Source: Caldilineaceae bacterium (lineage in GTDB: Bacteria; Chloroflexota; Anaerolineae; Caldilineales; Caldilineaceae). Taken from it: a DNA stretch of 64,000 bases. The translations under genes were made by a program, and so were the position numbers. The stretch spans positions 1-64,000 of the forward strand of contig JALHQH010000062.1 of assembly GCA_022842065.1 (NCBI GenBank), read 5' to 3'. Shown piece after piece: positions 34,206-42,203 of the stretch. The notes under the pieces are model-generated. The model had not been told where the DNA came from, did no database searches, and worked only from the letters and a program-made list of their open reading frames with translations. Within the stretch, counting starts at the first letter, position 1. Every line of letters begins with the position of its first letter.

Positions 34206-36680
34206 ATGGACAAACAAGTGTTGACCGAACAAGAGATCCGCACGCGCTATATTACCCCGGCGATCCAAGCGGCGGGCTGGCAGCCCAACCAGATCCGCGA
34301 GGAGCTTTACCTGACCGACGGGCGGATCATTGTGCGCGGGCGCATGGCGGTGCGCAGTCAACAGCGTAAGCGCGCCGATTATATCCTCTATCACAAGCCC
34401 AATGTGCCGTTGGCGATTGTCGAGGCGAAAGATAACAACCACACGATAAGCGCGGGGATGGACCAGGCGCTCGACTATGCCACCTTGCTGGATGTGCCCT
34501 TTGTCTACACCTCCAACGGCGACGGCTTTATGGAGCATGACCGCACCGCGGCCAGCGGCCCAGTGGAACGGGCCTTGACGCTCGCTGAATTCCCTAGCCC
34601 GGCGCAATTGTGGGAACGCTATGTGCAACAGGGTCAATTGCAACCGGCCGTGGCCGACGCCGTGGCGGAGGATTACTTCTTTGACCGCAGTGGCCGCGCC
34701 CCGCGCTACTATCAAATAGTGGCGATCAACCGCGCGGTTAAGGCGGTTGCCGAGGGCCAAAAGCGGATTTTGCTCGTGATGGCGACCGGCACCGGCAAAA
34801 CCTACACTGCCTTTCAGATCATCTGGCGACTCTGGCGCACGCGCCAGGTCAAACGGGTGCTCTTTCTGGTCGACCGCAACATTCTGGCCGACCAGACCAT
34901 GACCAACGACTTTCGCCACTTTGGCGACAAGATGACCAAAATCACCGGCCGCCAGATCGACAAGTCCTTTGAGATCTATCTGGCGCTCTACCAGGGCATC
35001 TCCGGCACGGAAGAGTGGCAGAATATCTACCGCGACTTTTCGCCCGACTTTTTTGACCTGATTGTGGTCGATGAATGTCATCGGGGCAGCGCAGCCGCGG
35101 ACTCGGCCTGGCGCGAGGTGCTCGAATATTTTACCAGCGCGGCCCAACTGGGGCTGACCGCGACGCCCAAAGAGACGGCCACGGTCTCGAACAGTGATTA
35201 CTTTGGCGACCCCCTCTACACCTACTCGCTCAAACAGGGGATTGCCGATGGCTTTCTCGCCCCCTACAAGGTGATTCGGATTGACCTCGACAAAGATGTG
35301 GATGGCTGGCAACCGCGGCGTGATGAGTTGGACCGCTATGGGGTGCCGATCCCGGAAGGGCTCTACAAAGCGCGTGACTTTGACCGCACCCTGGTGATCG
35401 ACGAACGCACCAAGGTGGTGGCCTGGCGCATCACGGAGTATCTCAAACAGAGTGGTCGCTATCAAAAGACGATTATCTTCTGTGAGGATATTGACCACGC
35501 CGAACGCATGCGCCACGCCATTGCCAACATGAATGGCGACCTGGTCCATGAAAACTGGCGCTATGTGGTGCGCATCACCGGCGACAACGCGGTGGGCAAG
35601 GCGGAACTGGATAACTTTATTGCGCCGGAGGAAACCTATCCGGTCATCGCCACCACCTCCAAGCTGATGACCACGGGGGTCGATGCCCAGACCTGCAAGT
35701 TAATTGTGCTCGACCGCACGATCAACTCGATGACCGAGTTCAAGCAGATCATTGGCCGCGGCACGCGCATCAACGAGGATCATGGCAAGCAGTGGTTTGC
35801 GATTATGGATTTCCGCCATGTGACCAAACTCTTCCAAGATCCCGACTTTGACGGCGACCCGGTGCAGATCTACGTGCCGCCACCTGGTGGTGGTGATACC
35901 GCCCCACCAGATGATCTCGCTCTCCCTGATGATACCGGGGCTGATGATACCGGGGCTGATGATACCGGGGCTGATGATACCGGGGCTGATGATACCGGGG
36001 CTGATGATGCCGGGGCTGAGGGTGCCGGCGAGGCGGGCGAAAATGCGGGTGAGAACGCGGGCGGTGGTATAATCGACAAGCAACCGTCCGGCCGCCAGAA
36101 ATATTATGTCGATGGGGTGGCGGTCACCATTCTGGCCGAACGGGTGCAATATTATGACAAGGACGGCAAACTCAAGACGCTCTCTTTTGTCGAGTTTAGC
36201 CGCGAAAATCTGCGCAAACAGTACGTTTCGCTCGACCGCTTCTTGACCAAGTGGCAAAGTGCCGAACGCAAAGCCGCCATCTTGGAAGAGTTGCTCGAAC
36301 AAGGCTTTCTGCTTGATGAACTGATGGCCCAAGTGCAGGATCAACAGCTTGATCCCTTTGACCTGATCTGCTATGTCGCCTTTGACCGCAAGCCGCTGAG
36401 TCGCAACGAGCGCGCCCGCAGCGCCCAAAAGAGCGCCGCCTTCGATGCCTTGAGCGCCACCGCGCGCAAAGTGATCGACGCGCTGCTCGACAAATATGCC
36501 AGCGAGGGGGTCGCTTCGCTCGAAGAGGCGCAGGATGCCGGCAAAGTTGCCCAGATCCTGCAACTGGCCCCCTTTAACGGGATCGGCACCCCGGTCGAAA
36601 TTGTACGTGCCTTTGGTGGTCGCCAAAAATTTCTCGACGCCGTGCGTAACCTGGAAGAGGAAGTGTACCGGGCGGCGTAG
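34206..36680 (+). CDS. hsdR: Type I restriction endonuclease subunit R
   Basis: 824 residues. The N-terminal HSDR_N nuclease has D58, E73 and K75 (ADYILYHK, IVEAKD). A SF2 translocase follows with motif I ATGTGKT (K198), motif II DECH (289-292), TATPKE and motif VI QIIGRGTRIN, then an EcoEI-R-like C-terminal domain that docks HsdM/HsdS. The complex cuts DNA lacking the cognate methylation after ATP-driven translocation. The ATG at 34206 starts MDKQVLTEQEIRTRYI, typical for the family. Residues about 575-605 are a 15-bp-repeat-encoded acidic DDTGA linker between translocase and C-terminal domain. First gene of an hsdR-hsdM-hsdS operon. Confidence 0.93.
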   Translation: MDKQVLTEQEIRTRYITPAIQAAGWQPNQIREELYLTDGRIIVRGRMAVRSQQRKRADYILYHKPNVPLAIVEAKDNNHTISAGMDQALDYATLLDVPFVYTSNGDGFMEHDRTAASGPVERALTLAEFPSPAQLWERYVQQGQLQPAVADAVAEDYFFDRSGRAPRYYQIVAINRAVKAVAEGQKRILLVMATGTGKTYTAFQIIWRLWRTRQVKRVLFLVDRNILADQTMTNDFRHFGDKMTKITGRQIDKSFEIYLALYQGISGTEEWQNIYRDFSPDFFDLIVVDECHRGSAAADSAWREVLEYFTSAAQLGLTATPKETATVSNSDYFGDPLYTYSLKQGIADGFLAPYKVIRIDLDKDVDGWQPRRDELDRYGVPIPEGLYKARDFDRTLVIDERTKVVAWRITEYLKQSGRYQKTIIFCEDIDHAERMRHAIANMNGDLVHENWRYVVRITGDNAVGKAELDNFIAPEETYPVIATTSKLMTTGVDAQTCKLIVLDRTINSMTEFKQIIGRGTRINEDHGKQWFAIMDFRHVTKLFQDPDFDGDPVQIYVPPPGGGDTAPPDDLALPDDTGADDTGADDTGADDTGADDTGADDAGAEGAGEAGENAGENAGGGIIDKQPSGRQKYYVDGVAVTILAERVQYYDKDGKLKTLSFVEFSRENLRKQYVSLDRFLTKWQSAERKAAILEELLEQGFLLDELMAQVQDQQLDPFDLICYVAFDRKPLSRNERARSAQKSAAFDALSATARKVIDALLDKYASEGVASLEEAQDAGKVAQILQLAPFNGIGTPVEIVRAFGGRQKFLDAVRNLEEEVYRAA
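35928..36017. repeat. 15-bp tandem repeat in hsdR (six units)
   Basis: Five identical 15-nt units from 35928 and a sixth with one change (36003-36017), encoding (DDTGA)n. Slippage would alter linker length by five residues without loss of frame. Confidence 0.95.
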
Positions 36681-36704
36681 AATCGCCCCGCCATGAATGG
36701 ACGG

Positions 36705-36780
36705 GGCTACGAAACAACGCCCGCTGAAGCGGGCTTTTTCGGCGGTACAAGCCCGCTTCAGCGGGCGTTGTTTCGTAGCC
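36705..36780. repeat. Perfect inverted repeat (32-bp arms) between hsdR and hsdM
   Basis: 36705-36736 and 36749-36780 are exact complements around 12 nt. It could terminate or attenuate read-through from hsdR into hsdM, uncoupling nuclease from methylase. There is also an internal GCCCGCTGAAGCGGGC hairpin in each arm. Confidence 0.95.
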
Positions 36781-36853
36781 GCGCCCCAGGGGCACCCGCT
36801 TTAGCCCCCGGCGGTCCCGGTTTACCGAAACATTGAACCTAGAAAGCACCTGC

Positions 36854-38326
36854 ATGTCCATCACCACCACCATCAAATCGATCCAAGACATTATGCGCCA
36901 GGATGCGGGGGTCGATGGCGATGCCCAGCGTATCTCGCAACTGGTCTGGCTGCTCTTCCTCAAGATCTTTGACGACAAAGAGCAGGAATACGAACTCGAC
37001 CCCACCTACCATTCGCCGGTGCCCGAGCGGCTGCGGTGGCGTGCCTGGGCCGCGAATGATGAGGGGCTGACCGGCGATGAGTTGCTCGCCTTTATCAACA
37101 ACGACCTCTTTCCCAGGCTCAAGGAGTTGCAGGTGGGGCCGGGCGATGACCCGCGCGGGGCGATTGTCCAGGAAGTCTTTACCGACGCCTATAACTACAT
37201 GAAGTCGGGCACCTTGATCCGCCAGGTGATCAACAAGCTCAACCAGATCGACTTCAACGCCATGCAGGATCGCCACCTCTTCAACGACCTCTATGAGAAG
37301 ATCCTGCGCGATCTGCAAAACGCGGGCAATGCCGGCGAATATTATACGCCGCGCGCGGTCACCCAATTTATGGTCGATATGACCAACCCGCAACTGGGCG
37401 GCGTGGTGCTTGATCCGGCCTGTGGCACTGGTGGCTTTCTCGTCTGCGCCCTCGAACATCTGCGGGCGCAGGTGACGACGACCGCCGAGCGCGAACGGCT
37501 GCACCAGGCGATCCGCGGGGTGGAGAAGAAACCGCTGCCCCATCTGCTCGCCATCACCAACTTGATCCTGCACGATGTCGAAGTGCCCCACATTGAGCGG
37601 GACAACGCCCTGGCGCGCCAACCCTACCGCGCCTACAGTGAGCGCGACCGCGTCGACTACATCCTCACCAATCCGCCCTTTGGGGGCATGGAAGAGCCGG
37701 GGATTGAGAGCAACTTTCCCAGCCAATTTCAGACCAAAGAGACCGCCGACCTCTTTCTGGCCTTGATTGTCCATCTGCTGCGGGATGGCGGCAAGGGCGC
37801 GATTGTGCTGCCCGATGGCTCGCTCTTTGGCGAAGGGGTGAAGACGCGGCTCAAGGAGCACCTGTTGGAACGATGCAACCTGCACACGATTGTGCGCCTG
37901 CCCAACGGCGTCTTTGCGCCCTATACCGACATCAACACCAACCTGCTCTTTTTTACCAAGGGCGAACCGACGCAGGATGTCTGGTACTTTGAACATCGGT
38001 TGCCCGAGGGCTACAAAAAATATACCAAGACCCGCCCGATTCGCATCGAGGAGTTTGACCAAGAAAAAGCGTGGTGGCACCACCGCGTGGAGACTGACTA
38101 CGCCTGGCGCGTGCCCATCGACGCCATCAAAGCGCGCAACTACAACCTGGACATCAAAAACCCCAGCACCAGCGACCCCACCCACGGCGACCCGTTGACC
38201 CTGCTGGCCGCCTATCGTGATCTCCAAGCCGAAATTGCCGCCGACCGTGCCGCACTCAAGGCCGAATTGCTGGCCGCGCTGGGCGCCAGCGCTACTGTGT
38301 CCACCTCGATCGGCGGTGGCCAGTGA
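36854..38326 (+). CDS. hsdM: Type I DNA methyltransferase subunit M
   Basis: 490 residues. An N-terminal HsdM_N helical domain (about 5-150) is followed by an N6-adenine methyltransferase with motif I DPACGTGGF (187-195) and motif IV NPPF (273-276), and the GEYYTPRAV loop ahead of it. With HsdS it methylates adenines in the recognition site using S-adenosylmethionine. The ATG at 36854 begins SITTTIKSIQDIMRQDAG, as in homologues; the frame open to 36833 adds a poor extension. The last bases overlap the hsdS GTG start (GTGA). Confidence 0.95.
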   Translation: MSITTTIKSIQDIMRQDAGVDGDAQRISQLVWLLFLKIFDDKEQEYELDPTYHSPVPERLRWRAWAANDEGLTGDELLAFINNDLFPRLKELQVGPGDDPRGAIVQEVFTDAYNYMKSGTLIRQVINKLNQIDFNAMQDRHLFNDLYEKILRDLQNAGNAGEYYTPRAVTQFMVDMTNPQLGGVVLDPACGTGGFLVCALEHLRAQVTTTAERERLHQAIRGVEKKPLPHLLAITNLILHDVEVPHIERDNALARQPYRAYSERDRVDYILTNPPFGGMEEPGIESNFPSQFQTKETADLFLALIVHLLRDGGKGAIVLPDGSLFGEGVKTRLKEHLLERCNLHTIVRLPNGVFAPYTDINTNLLFFTKGEPTQDVWYFEHRLPEGYKKYTKTRPIRIEEFDQEKAWWHHRVETDYAWRVPIDAIKARNYNLDIKNPSTSDPTHGDPLTLLAAYRDLQAEIAADRAALKAELLAALGASATVSTSIGGGQ

Positions 38327-39168
38327 CGGTCACCTTGGAACTGCTCTTCCCCCACCTCGACGAATTAATTCAGACTCCCGCCGATGTGCAGCGTCTCAAC
38401 GAAGCGATCCTCCAGTTGGCCGTCCAGGGCAAACTCGTCCCGCAAGATCCGCAGGATGAGCCGGCAGGGGAGTTGTTGAAGCGGATTGCGGTGGAGAAGG
38501 AACGATTGGTGGCGGAAGGAAAGATCGGAAACGAAAAGCCATTGCCACCAATTGCTGAGGATGAGATGCCGTTTGCATTGCCCTATGGATGGGAGTGGGC
38601 AAGATTAGAATCTTTAACGAATTTCATTGATTACCGTGGGAAAACCCCTGAAAAGATTGAATCGGGACTACCCCTGATAACTGCAAAAAATGTGCGCATG
38701 GGGTACTTAAGCAGAGAACCAAAGGAATATGTTGATCCTAAAATTTATGATGGCTGGATGACACGAGGTATACCGCGAAAAGGTGATGTTTTGTTCACAA
38801 CAGAAGCACCGTTAGGGAACGTTGCATTACTTGATACCGATGAGCCTTTGGTGCTAGCCCAGCGCATTATTACGTTACAACCATATTGGGTGAATTTCAA
38901 CTCAGCATATTTGAAGTACGCACTGATGAGTGCTCCAATTCGAGAGCTTATTGAAAGCAAGGCCACGGGCACAACAGCGCAAGGAATCAAAGCTAGCCGA
39001 TTGAAATTGATTCTTATCCCTATCCCACCTCTGGCCGAACAAAAACGCATCGTCGCCAAAGTGGACGAACTCCTCGCCCGCTGCGCCGCGCTCGAAAGTA
39101 AGCTGGGCCAGGCGCAGGGCGCGGGGCGTCAACTCACCGCGGCGGTGTTGCAAGGGGTGGTGGGGTAG
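38323..39168 (+). CDS. hsdS: Half-size type I specificity subunit S
   Basis: 281 residues, about two thirds of the usual 400-450. An N-terminal segment (LNEAILQLAVQGKLVPQD, about 25-45) precedes one target-recognition domain (about 75-225: YGWEWARLESLTNFIDYRGKTP to IPIPPLAEQKRIVAKV) and one conserved coiled-coil helix (225-275). A full-length HsdS has two target domains; a one-domain protein may dimerise, giving a palindromic bipartite site. It starts at GTG 38323 inside the hsdM stop. Its last 123 nt occur again at 40474-40596, on the far side of a repeat array and transposase, so the second half may have been lost or moved when those elements arrived. The TRD has lower GC than flanking sequence, as usual for exchanged TRDs. 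Confidence 0.9.
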   Translation: MTVTLELLFPHLDELIQTPADVQRLNEAILQLAVQGKLVPQDPQDEPAGELLKRIAVEKERLVAEGKIGNEKPLPPIAEDEMPFALPYGWEWARLESLTNFIDYRGKTPEKIESGLPLITAKNVRMGYLSREPKEYVDPKIYDGWMTRGIPRKGDVLFTTEAPLGNVALLDTDEPLVLAQRIITLQPYWVNFNSAYLKYALMSAPIRELIESKATGTTAQGIKASRLKLILIPIPPLAEQKRIVAKVDELLARCAALESKLGQAQGAGRQLTAAVLQGVVG

Positions 39169-39178
39169 GGTGGTGAAA

Positions 39179-39676
39179 GGTGACTGTCACTGTCCCAGGC
39201 CAATCCCCATGATCCCGACGGTGTACGGACAGTGACTGTCACCTTGGCTTTCACGACCGCGCCTTCAGGTGACAGTCACTGCCCGCGAAGCGGTTGGGTG
39301 ATGTCGGTCGAACGTGGGCAGTGACGGTCACCCTGTCGCGCACTGGTGACCGTCACTGTCCCAGGCCAATCCCCATGATCCCGCCGGCGTGTGGACAGTG
39401 ACGGTCACCTCGATACTTCGCTGCGCGATCGCGCCTTCAGGTGACAATCACTGCCCGTGAAGTGGTTGGGTGATGTAGATCGAACGTGGGCAGTGACGGT
39501 CACCCTGTCGCCCACTGGTGACCGTCACTGTCCCAGACTAGTCCCCATGATCCCGCCGGCGTGTGGACAGTGACTGTTACCTCGATACCTCGCTGCGCGA
39601 CCGCGCCATCTGGTGACAGTCACTGCCCGCGAAGTGGTTGGGTGATGTAGGTCGAGCGTGGGCAGTGACTGTCACC
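39179..39676. repeat. BIME-like array: six 65-nt palindromic units alternating in two types
   Basis: Units start at 39179 (A1), 39268 (B1), 39345 (A2), 39440 (B2), 39517 (A3) and 39612 (B3); each is 65 nt and bounded by GGTGAC.(G/A)TCACTG and its complement. A-type units carry a CCAGGCCAATCCCCATGAT-like interior, B-type a CGAAG.GGTTGGGTGATGT interior. A-B spacers are 24-30 nt, B-A spacers 12 nt; A-to-A period is 166 and 172 nt. Such alternating REP-type hairpins are the typical substrates and companions of RAYT transposases, and one is encoded 160 nt downstream. Confidence 0.92.
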
Positions 39677-39836
39677 AGATGTAAGCAATTTACGTGAATT
39701 GACGGTAGACAAGCAATTTTGATGGGCGTAAGCTACGCAGGTGGCGCAGGGGCAGTGACTGCGCCTGATGAGATTTGTCCAATCTACGTTGGCTAGAGGC
39801 TGTCATCTGGCCGTCAATCAATATAGGGTCCACCCT

Positions 39837-40436
39837 ATGCCGAATGCAAGGCAGGATGAAATCGAGTGGCTGCCGGGCCACTTCTATCATATTTTTAACC
39901 GTGGTGCACGTCGGGTGACGATCTTTCGCGAAGAGCGAAATTATATCTTTGTTTTAACACGGATCAAGAAGTATTGTACTGCCTTTTCGCTGACCCTGAT
40001 CGCCTACGTTCTGATGCCAAATCATTACCATTTTCTCGTGCGCCAGGACAAAGAGGCACCGGCCGGCCTGCTACCGCAACGGGTGTTCAATAGCTACTCT
40101 AAAGCGTATAACAAGCTTTATCAGCACAGTGGTACGCTCTTTGAAGGGCGCTTCAAGACGATTCCCGTAGAGGATGATGCGTACTTACGCCACCTCTGTC
40201 ACTACATCCACGCCAATCCGGTGAAAGATGGCATTGTCCATCAACTCGACGCCTGGCCTTTTTCTAACTACTTGGATTGGGTAGGCAAGCGACAGGGCAA
40301 GTTGGTTGATCAGCGCTTTGTTCAGGAGTATTTTGGCAGTGCAACGCACTATGATGTGTCCCTGAACGCGTTTATCCAGCAGCGACGCTATCTGGATAAA
40401 CACTTTGATTCATTGAATTGGCAGGATCGGGGATAG
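39837..40436 (+). CDS. REP-associated tyrosine transposase (RAYT, Y1 family)
   Basis: 199 residues, IS200-like HUH nuclease fold. The metal-binding HUH motif is H63-Y-H65 (LMPNHYHFLVR); the NSYSKAYNKLYQHSGTLFEGRFK block supplies the catalytic Tyr region and HYIHANPVKDGIV is typical for RAYTs. These enzymes nick and rejoin single-stranded REP/BIME hairpins and are usually single-copy, domesticated genes. Here the gene lies just beyond six palindromic units (39179-39676) and between two copies of the hsdS 3' end, so it may have moved the array or rearranged hsdS. The ATG at 39837 fits the family N-terminus (RQDEIEWLPGHFYHIFNRG). Confidence 0.92.
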   Translation: MPNARQDEIEWLPGHFYHIFNRGARRVTIFREERNYIFVLTRIKKYCTAFSLTLIAYVLMPNHYHFLVRQDKEAPAGLLPQRVFNSYSKAYNKLYQHSGTLFEGRFKTIPVEDDAYLRHLCHYIHANPVKDGIVHQLDAWPFSNYLDWVGKRQGKLVDQRFVQEYFGSATHYDVSLNAFIQQRRYLDKHFDSLNWQDRG

Positions 40437-40473
40437 TTAACTGGCACTCCTAAAACTTGGAATGTATTCAAAG

Positions 40474-40596
40474 CGCATCGTCGCCAAAGTGGACGAACTC
40501 CTTGCCCGCTGCGCCGCCCTCGAAAGCAAGCTGGGCCAGGCGCAGGGCGCGGGGCGTCAACTCACCGCGGCGGTGTTGCAGGGGGTGATGGGGTAA
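40474..40596 (+). pseudogene. Duplicated hsdS 3' end
   Basis: 123 nt with 117 matches to 39046-39168, in the same frame and ending in a stop (VAKVDELLARCAALES to LQGVMG). No target-recognition domain precedes it; it starts abruptly after the transposase gene. It is the terminus of a former second hsdS or of the original full-length gene. Confidence 0.92.
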
Positions 40597-40603
40597 GGCC
40601 AGC

Positions 40604-40960
40604 TTACGCAGCCGCCATTGGGCGCATGGCGATCTCTGCTTTGATGCGGTCACCGACTTTGGCTTCCGCCAACCGCAAGTCATAGTTGCTCTGCAGGTTC
40701 ATACAAAACTGGGGCGTGGTGCCAAAGTAACGGGCTAGCCGCAAGGCGGTGTCCGCACTCACCCCGCGCATAGACGCAAGAATGGCCGTGATCCGGTTGG
40801 TCGGTACCTGGAGCGCGGCCGCCAGCGCGTTGGCGCTCAACCCTAGTGGTTCCATAAAGTCGTGCAACAAAATGTCCCCTGGACTGACCGGCTGTAGTTG
40901 CCCTCCTGTGGCTACCTCTGAAAAGTCAGTGATAGCGAGCTCTTCCATACGAATTGACAT
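40604..40960 (-). CDS. higA: HigA-family antitoxin (XRE type)
   Basis: 118 residues. The HigA block PVSPGDILLHDFMEPLGLSANALAAALQVPTNRI and RGVSADTALRLARYFGTTPQFCMNLQ is intact; the HTH is about 38-90. It neutralises HigB and represses the operon. It starts 2 nt after the stop of the broken toxin on the same strand, the normal higB-higA order. With the toxin frameshifted, it may persist as an anti-addiction antitoxin. Confidence 0.92.
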   Translation of the reverse strand: MSIRMEELAITDFSEVATGGQLQPVSPGDILLHDFMEPLGLSANALAAALQVPTNRITAILASMRGVSADTALRLARYFGTTPQFCMNLQSNYDLRLAEAKVGDRIKAEIAMRPMAAA

Positions 40961-40962
40961 AC

Positions 40963-41240
40963 CTACTCCTCATGATAATCCACGATCTCCACAGCAAGTG
41001 CACCGCCATTGGCAAAGGTGAAGCAAATTCGCCAGTGGTTGTTGATGCGAATACTCCACTGTCCGGCCCGGTCACCGCTGCGCTTTTCCAGCCGATTGTG
41101 GGTAGAATGCGCAAATCATCCACGGTATGGGCGGCGTTCAGCAACGCGAGTTTTTCCGCTGCGCGCTGCTGAAGCTCACGTGGCAGCCTGCGCACTTCCA
41201 AGCCGGCGAAAATGGCGGCAGTGGTTTTGAGAGGGAAGTG
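40963..41240 (-). pseudogene. higB: Frameshifted HigB toxin
   Basis: The 5' part reads TTAAIFAGLEVRRLPRELQQRAAEK then LALLNAAHTVDDLRI; the frame must shift near 41098-41105 to recover HNRLEKRSGDRAGQWSIRINNHWRICFTF to IVDYHEE, the conserved HigB C-terminus. There is also no ATG for the 5' part (an in-frame TGA lies at about 41253-41255; only a TTG at 41201). Both defects point to inactivation. All catalytic-region blocks are otherwise recognisable. A sequencing error at one site is possible. Confidence 0.85.
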
Positions 41241-41346
41241 TAGGATAGTTTTTCAGAGAATAGGTTATCTGCATAACCCCTCGAAAAGGTATAGTTCAGA
41301 AACACCAGTAGTGTATAGCAAACAAATGACAATGTTTTATAGCAAC

Positions 41347-41835
41347 TCACCCATCATGCTTCCGCCACATCCACTTTGTAATTTCATAAGTGATGTAAAG
41401 ACCACCACCCCACACGCCTGCTGCATTTGCCAAGTTAAACTTGCTATCGGACATGCTGCCAATGAATAACCCTAAGACAATTGTTATTGCCAGACATCCC
41501 AAAAATATGAACACAGCTTTCACATGATGGGCCACAGGCTCAACTGTATCATTGCGGGTCGTAATTGGTTGCTGCGCTGGGGAATATTGACCCTGGGAAT
41601 GCACTGGCTTTATCATTCCAGTACTCGGTAATCCCAATTGTTGCGCTTTACCTGAGCCTAGTTTTGGCCCCAACCCCGATTTTATGGTTTCTGCGCCTTC
41701 TTTTTTTCTCTTTACTATGTCCCGAATGATGCCATGCTCTATGTCTGTAATGTGATCTTGGTTTCTTGCTGTGGCTCGATCCCACATTGCCTTGGCAGTC
41801 TGGGCTGCCCTTTGTTGATCATTCATTGATGGCAT
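41347..41835 (-). CDS. Uncharacterised membrane-anchored protein
   Basis: 162 residues. A hydrophilic N-terminal half (about 1-100, Gln/Lys/Ala-rich, one helix DHITDIEHGIIRDIVKRKKEG) is followed by two hydrophobic helices (about 106-128 and 136-152) and a charged end (KWMWRKHDG). AGGAGG lies 5 nt before the ATG at 41835, one of the best ribosome sites in the window. No family recognised. Same strand as the CHAT-SUMF1 gene but 368 nt downstream of it. Confidence 0.65.
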   Translation of the reverse strand: MPSMNDQQRAAQTAKAMWDRATARNQDHITDIEHGIIRDIVKRKKEGAETIKSGLGPKLGSGKAQQLGLPSTGMIKPVHSQGQYSPAQQPITTRNDTVEPVAHHVKAVFIFLGCLAITIVLGLFIGSMSDSKFNLANAAGVWGGGLYITYEITKWMWRKHDG

Positions 41836-42203
41836 ATATGCCTCCTGTTTCTAGATTACAAAGGCAAATTTCAAGTCAGGTATCAGTGTAAAGCGAAGTA
41901 ATTAACTGTTTCCAGTGTACAACAAAATCAATTATTGCAGACCGGTCATGTAGAGAGTCTTTCCCCCTGGCTTGAAGGATAGGCACGAAAGCTTTTTCTA
42001 TTTTGGGAGTATGCAAAAACCCTGGAAAAGGTGCATTAGCATTGTGGGCGCATTAAGTGTGTTGATAAGAGCCGTTTTCTAGCGATTCGATGCCCCATTC
42101 CTTAGCTTACTCTTTAATCCGTTTCGTGCCGTGAGCCCTACTTGTGTAAAAACATGGTGATAACCAGAATTTACACAGCAGTTCAACATCCAGAACTTCA
42201 AGA
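41836..42203. other. 368-nt gap; nothing recognised
   Basis: No coding frame, strong hairpin or repeat was found between the CHAT-SUMF1 stop and the next gene. Composition is more AT-rich than the surroundings. Confidence 0.5.

Noticed and set aside
34164..35549. 461-codon minus-strand frame opposite hsdR (and similar long frames opposite hsdM and M36)
   Set aside because: These are shadows of strong plus- or minus-strand genes caused by codon bias in GC-rich DNA; no motif or start signal supports them.
39179..39676. Regular repeats looking like a CRISPR array
   Set aside because: Repeats are 65-nt hairpins of two alternating types, spacers are 12 or 24-30 nt and themselves similar, and no cas gene is near.
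40474..40596. Second complete hsdS gene
   Set aside because: Only the last 41 codons are present, with no target-recognition domain upstream.
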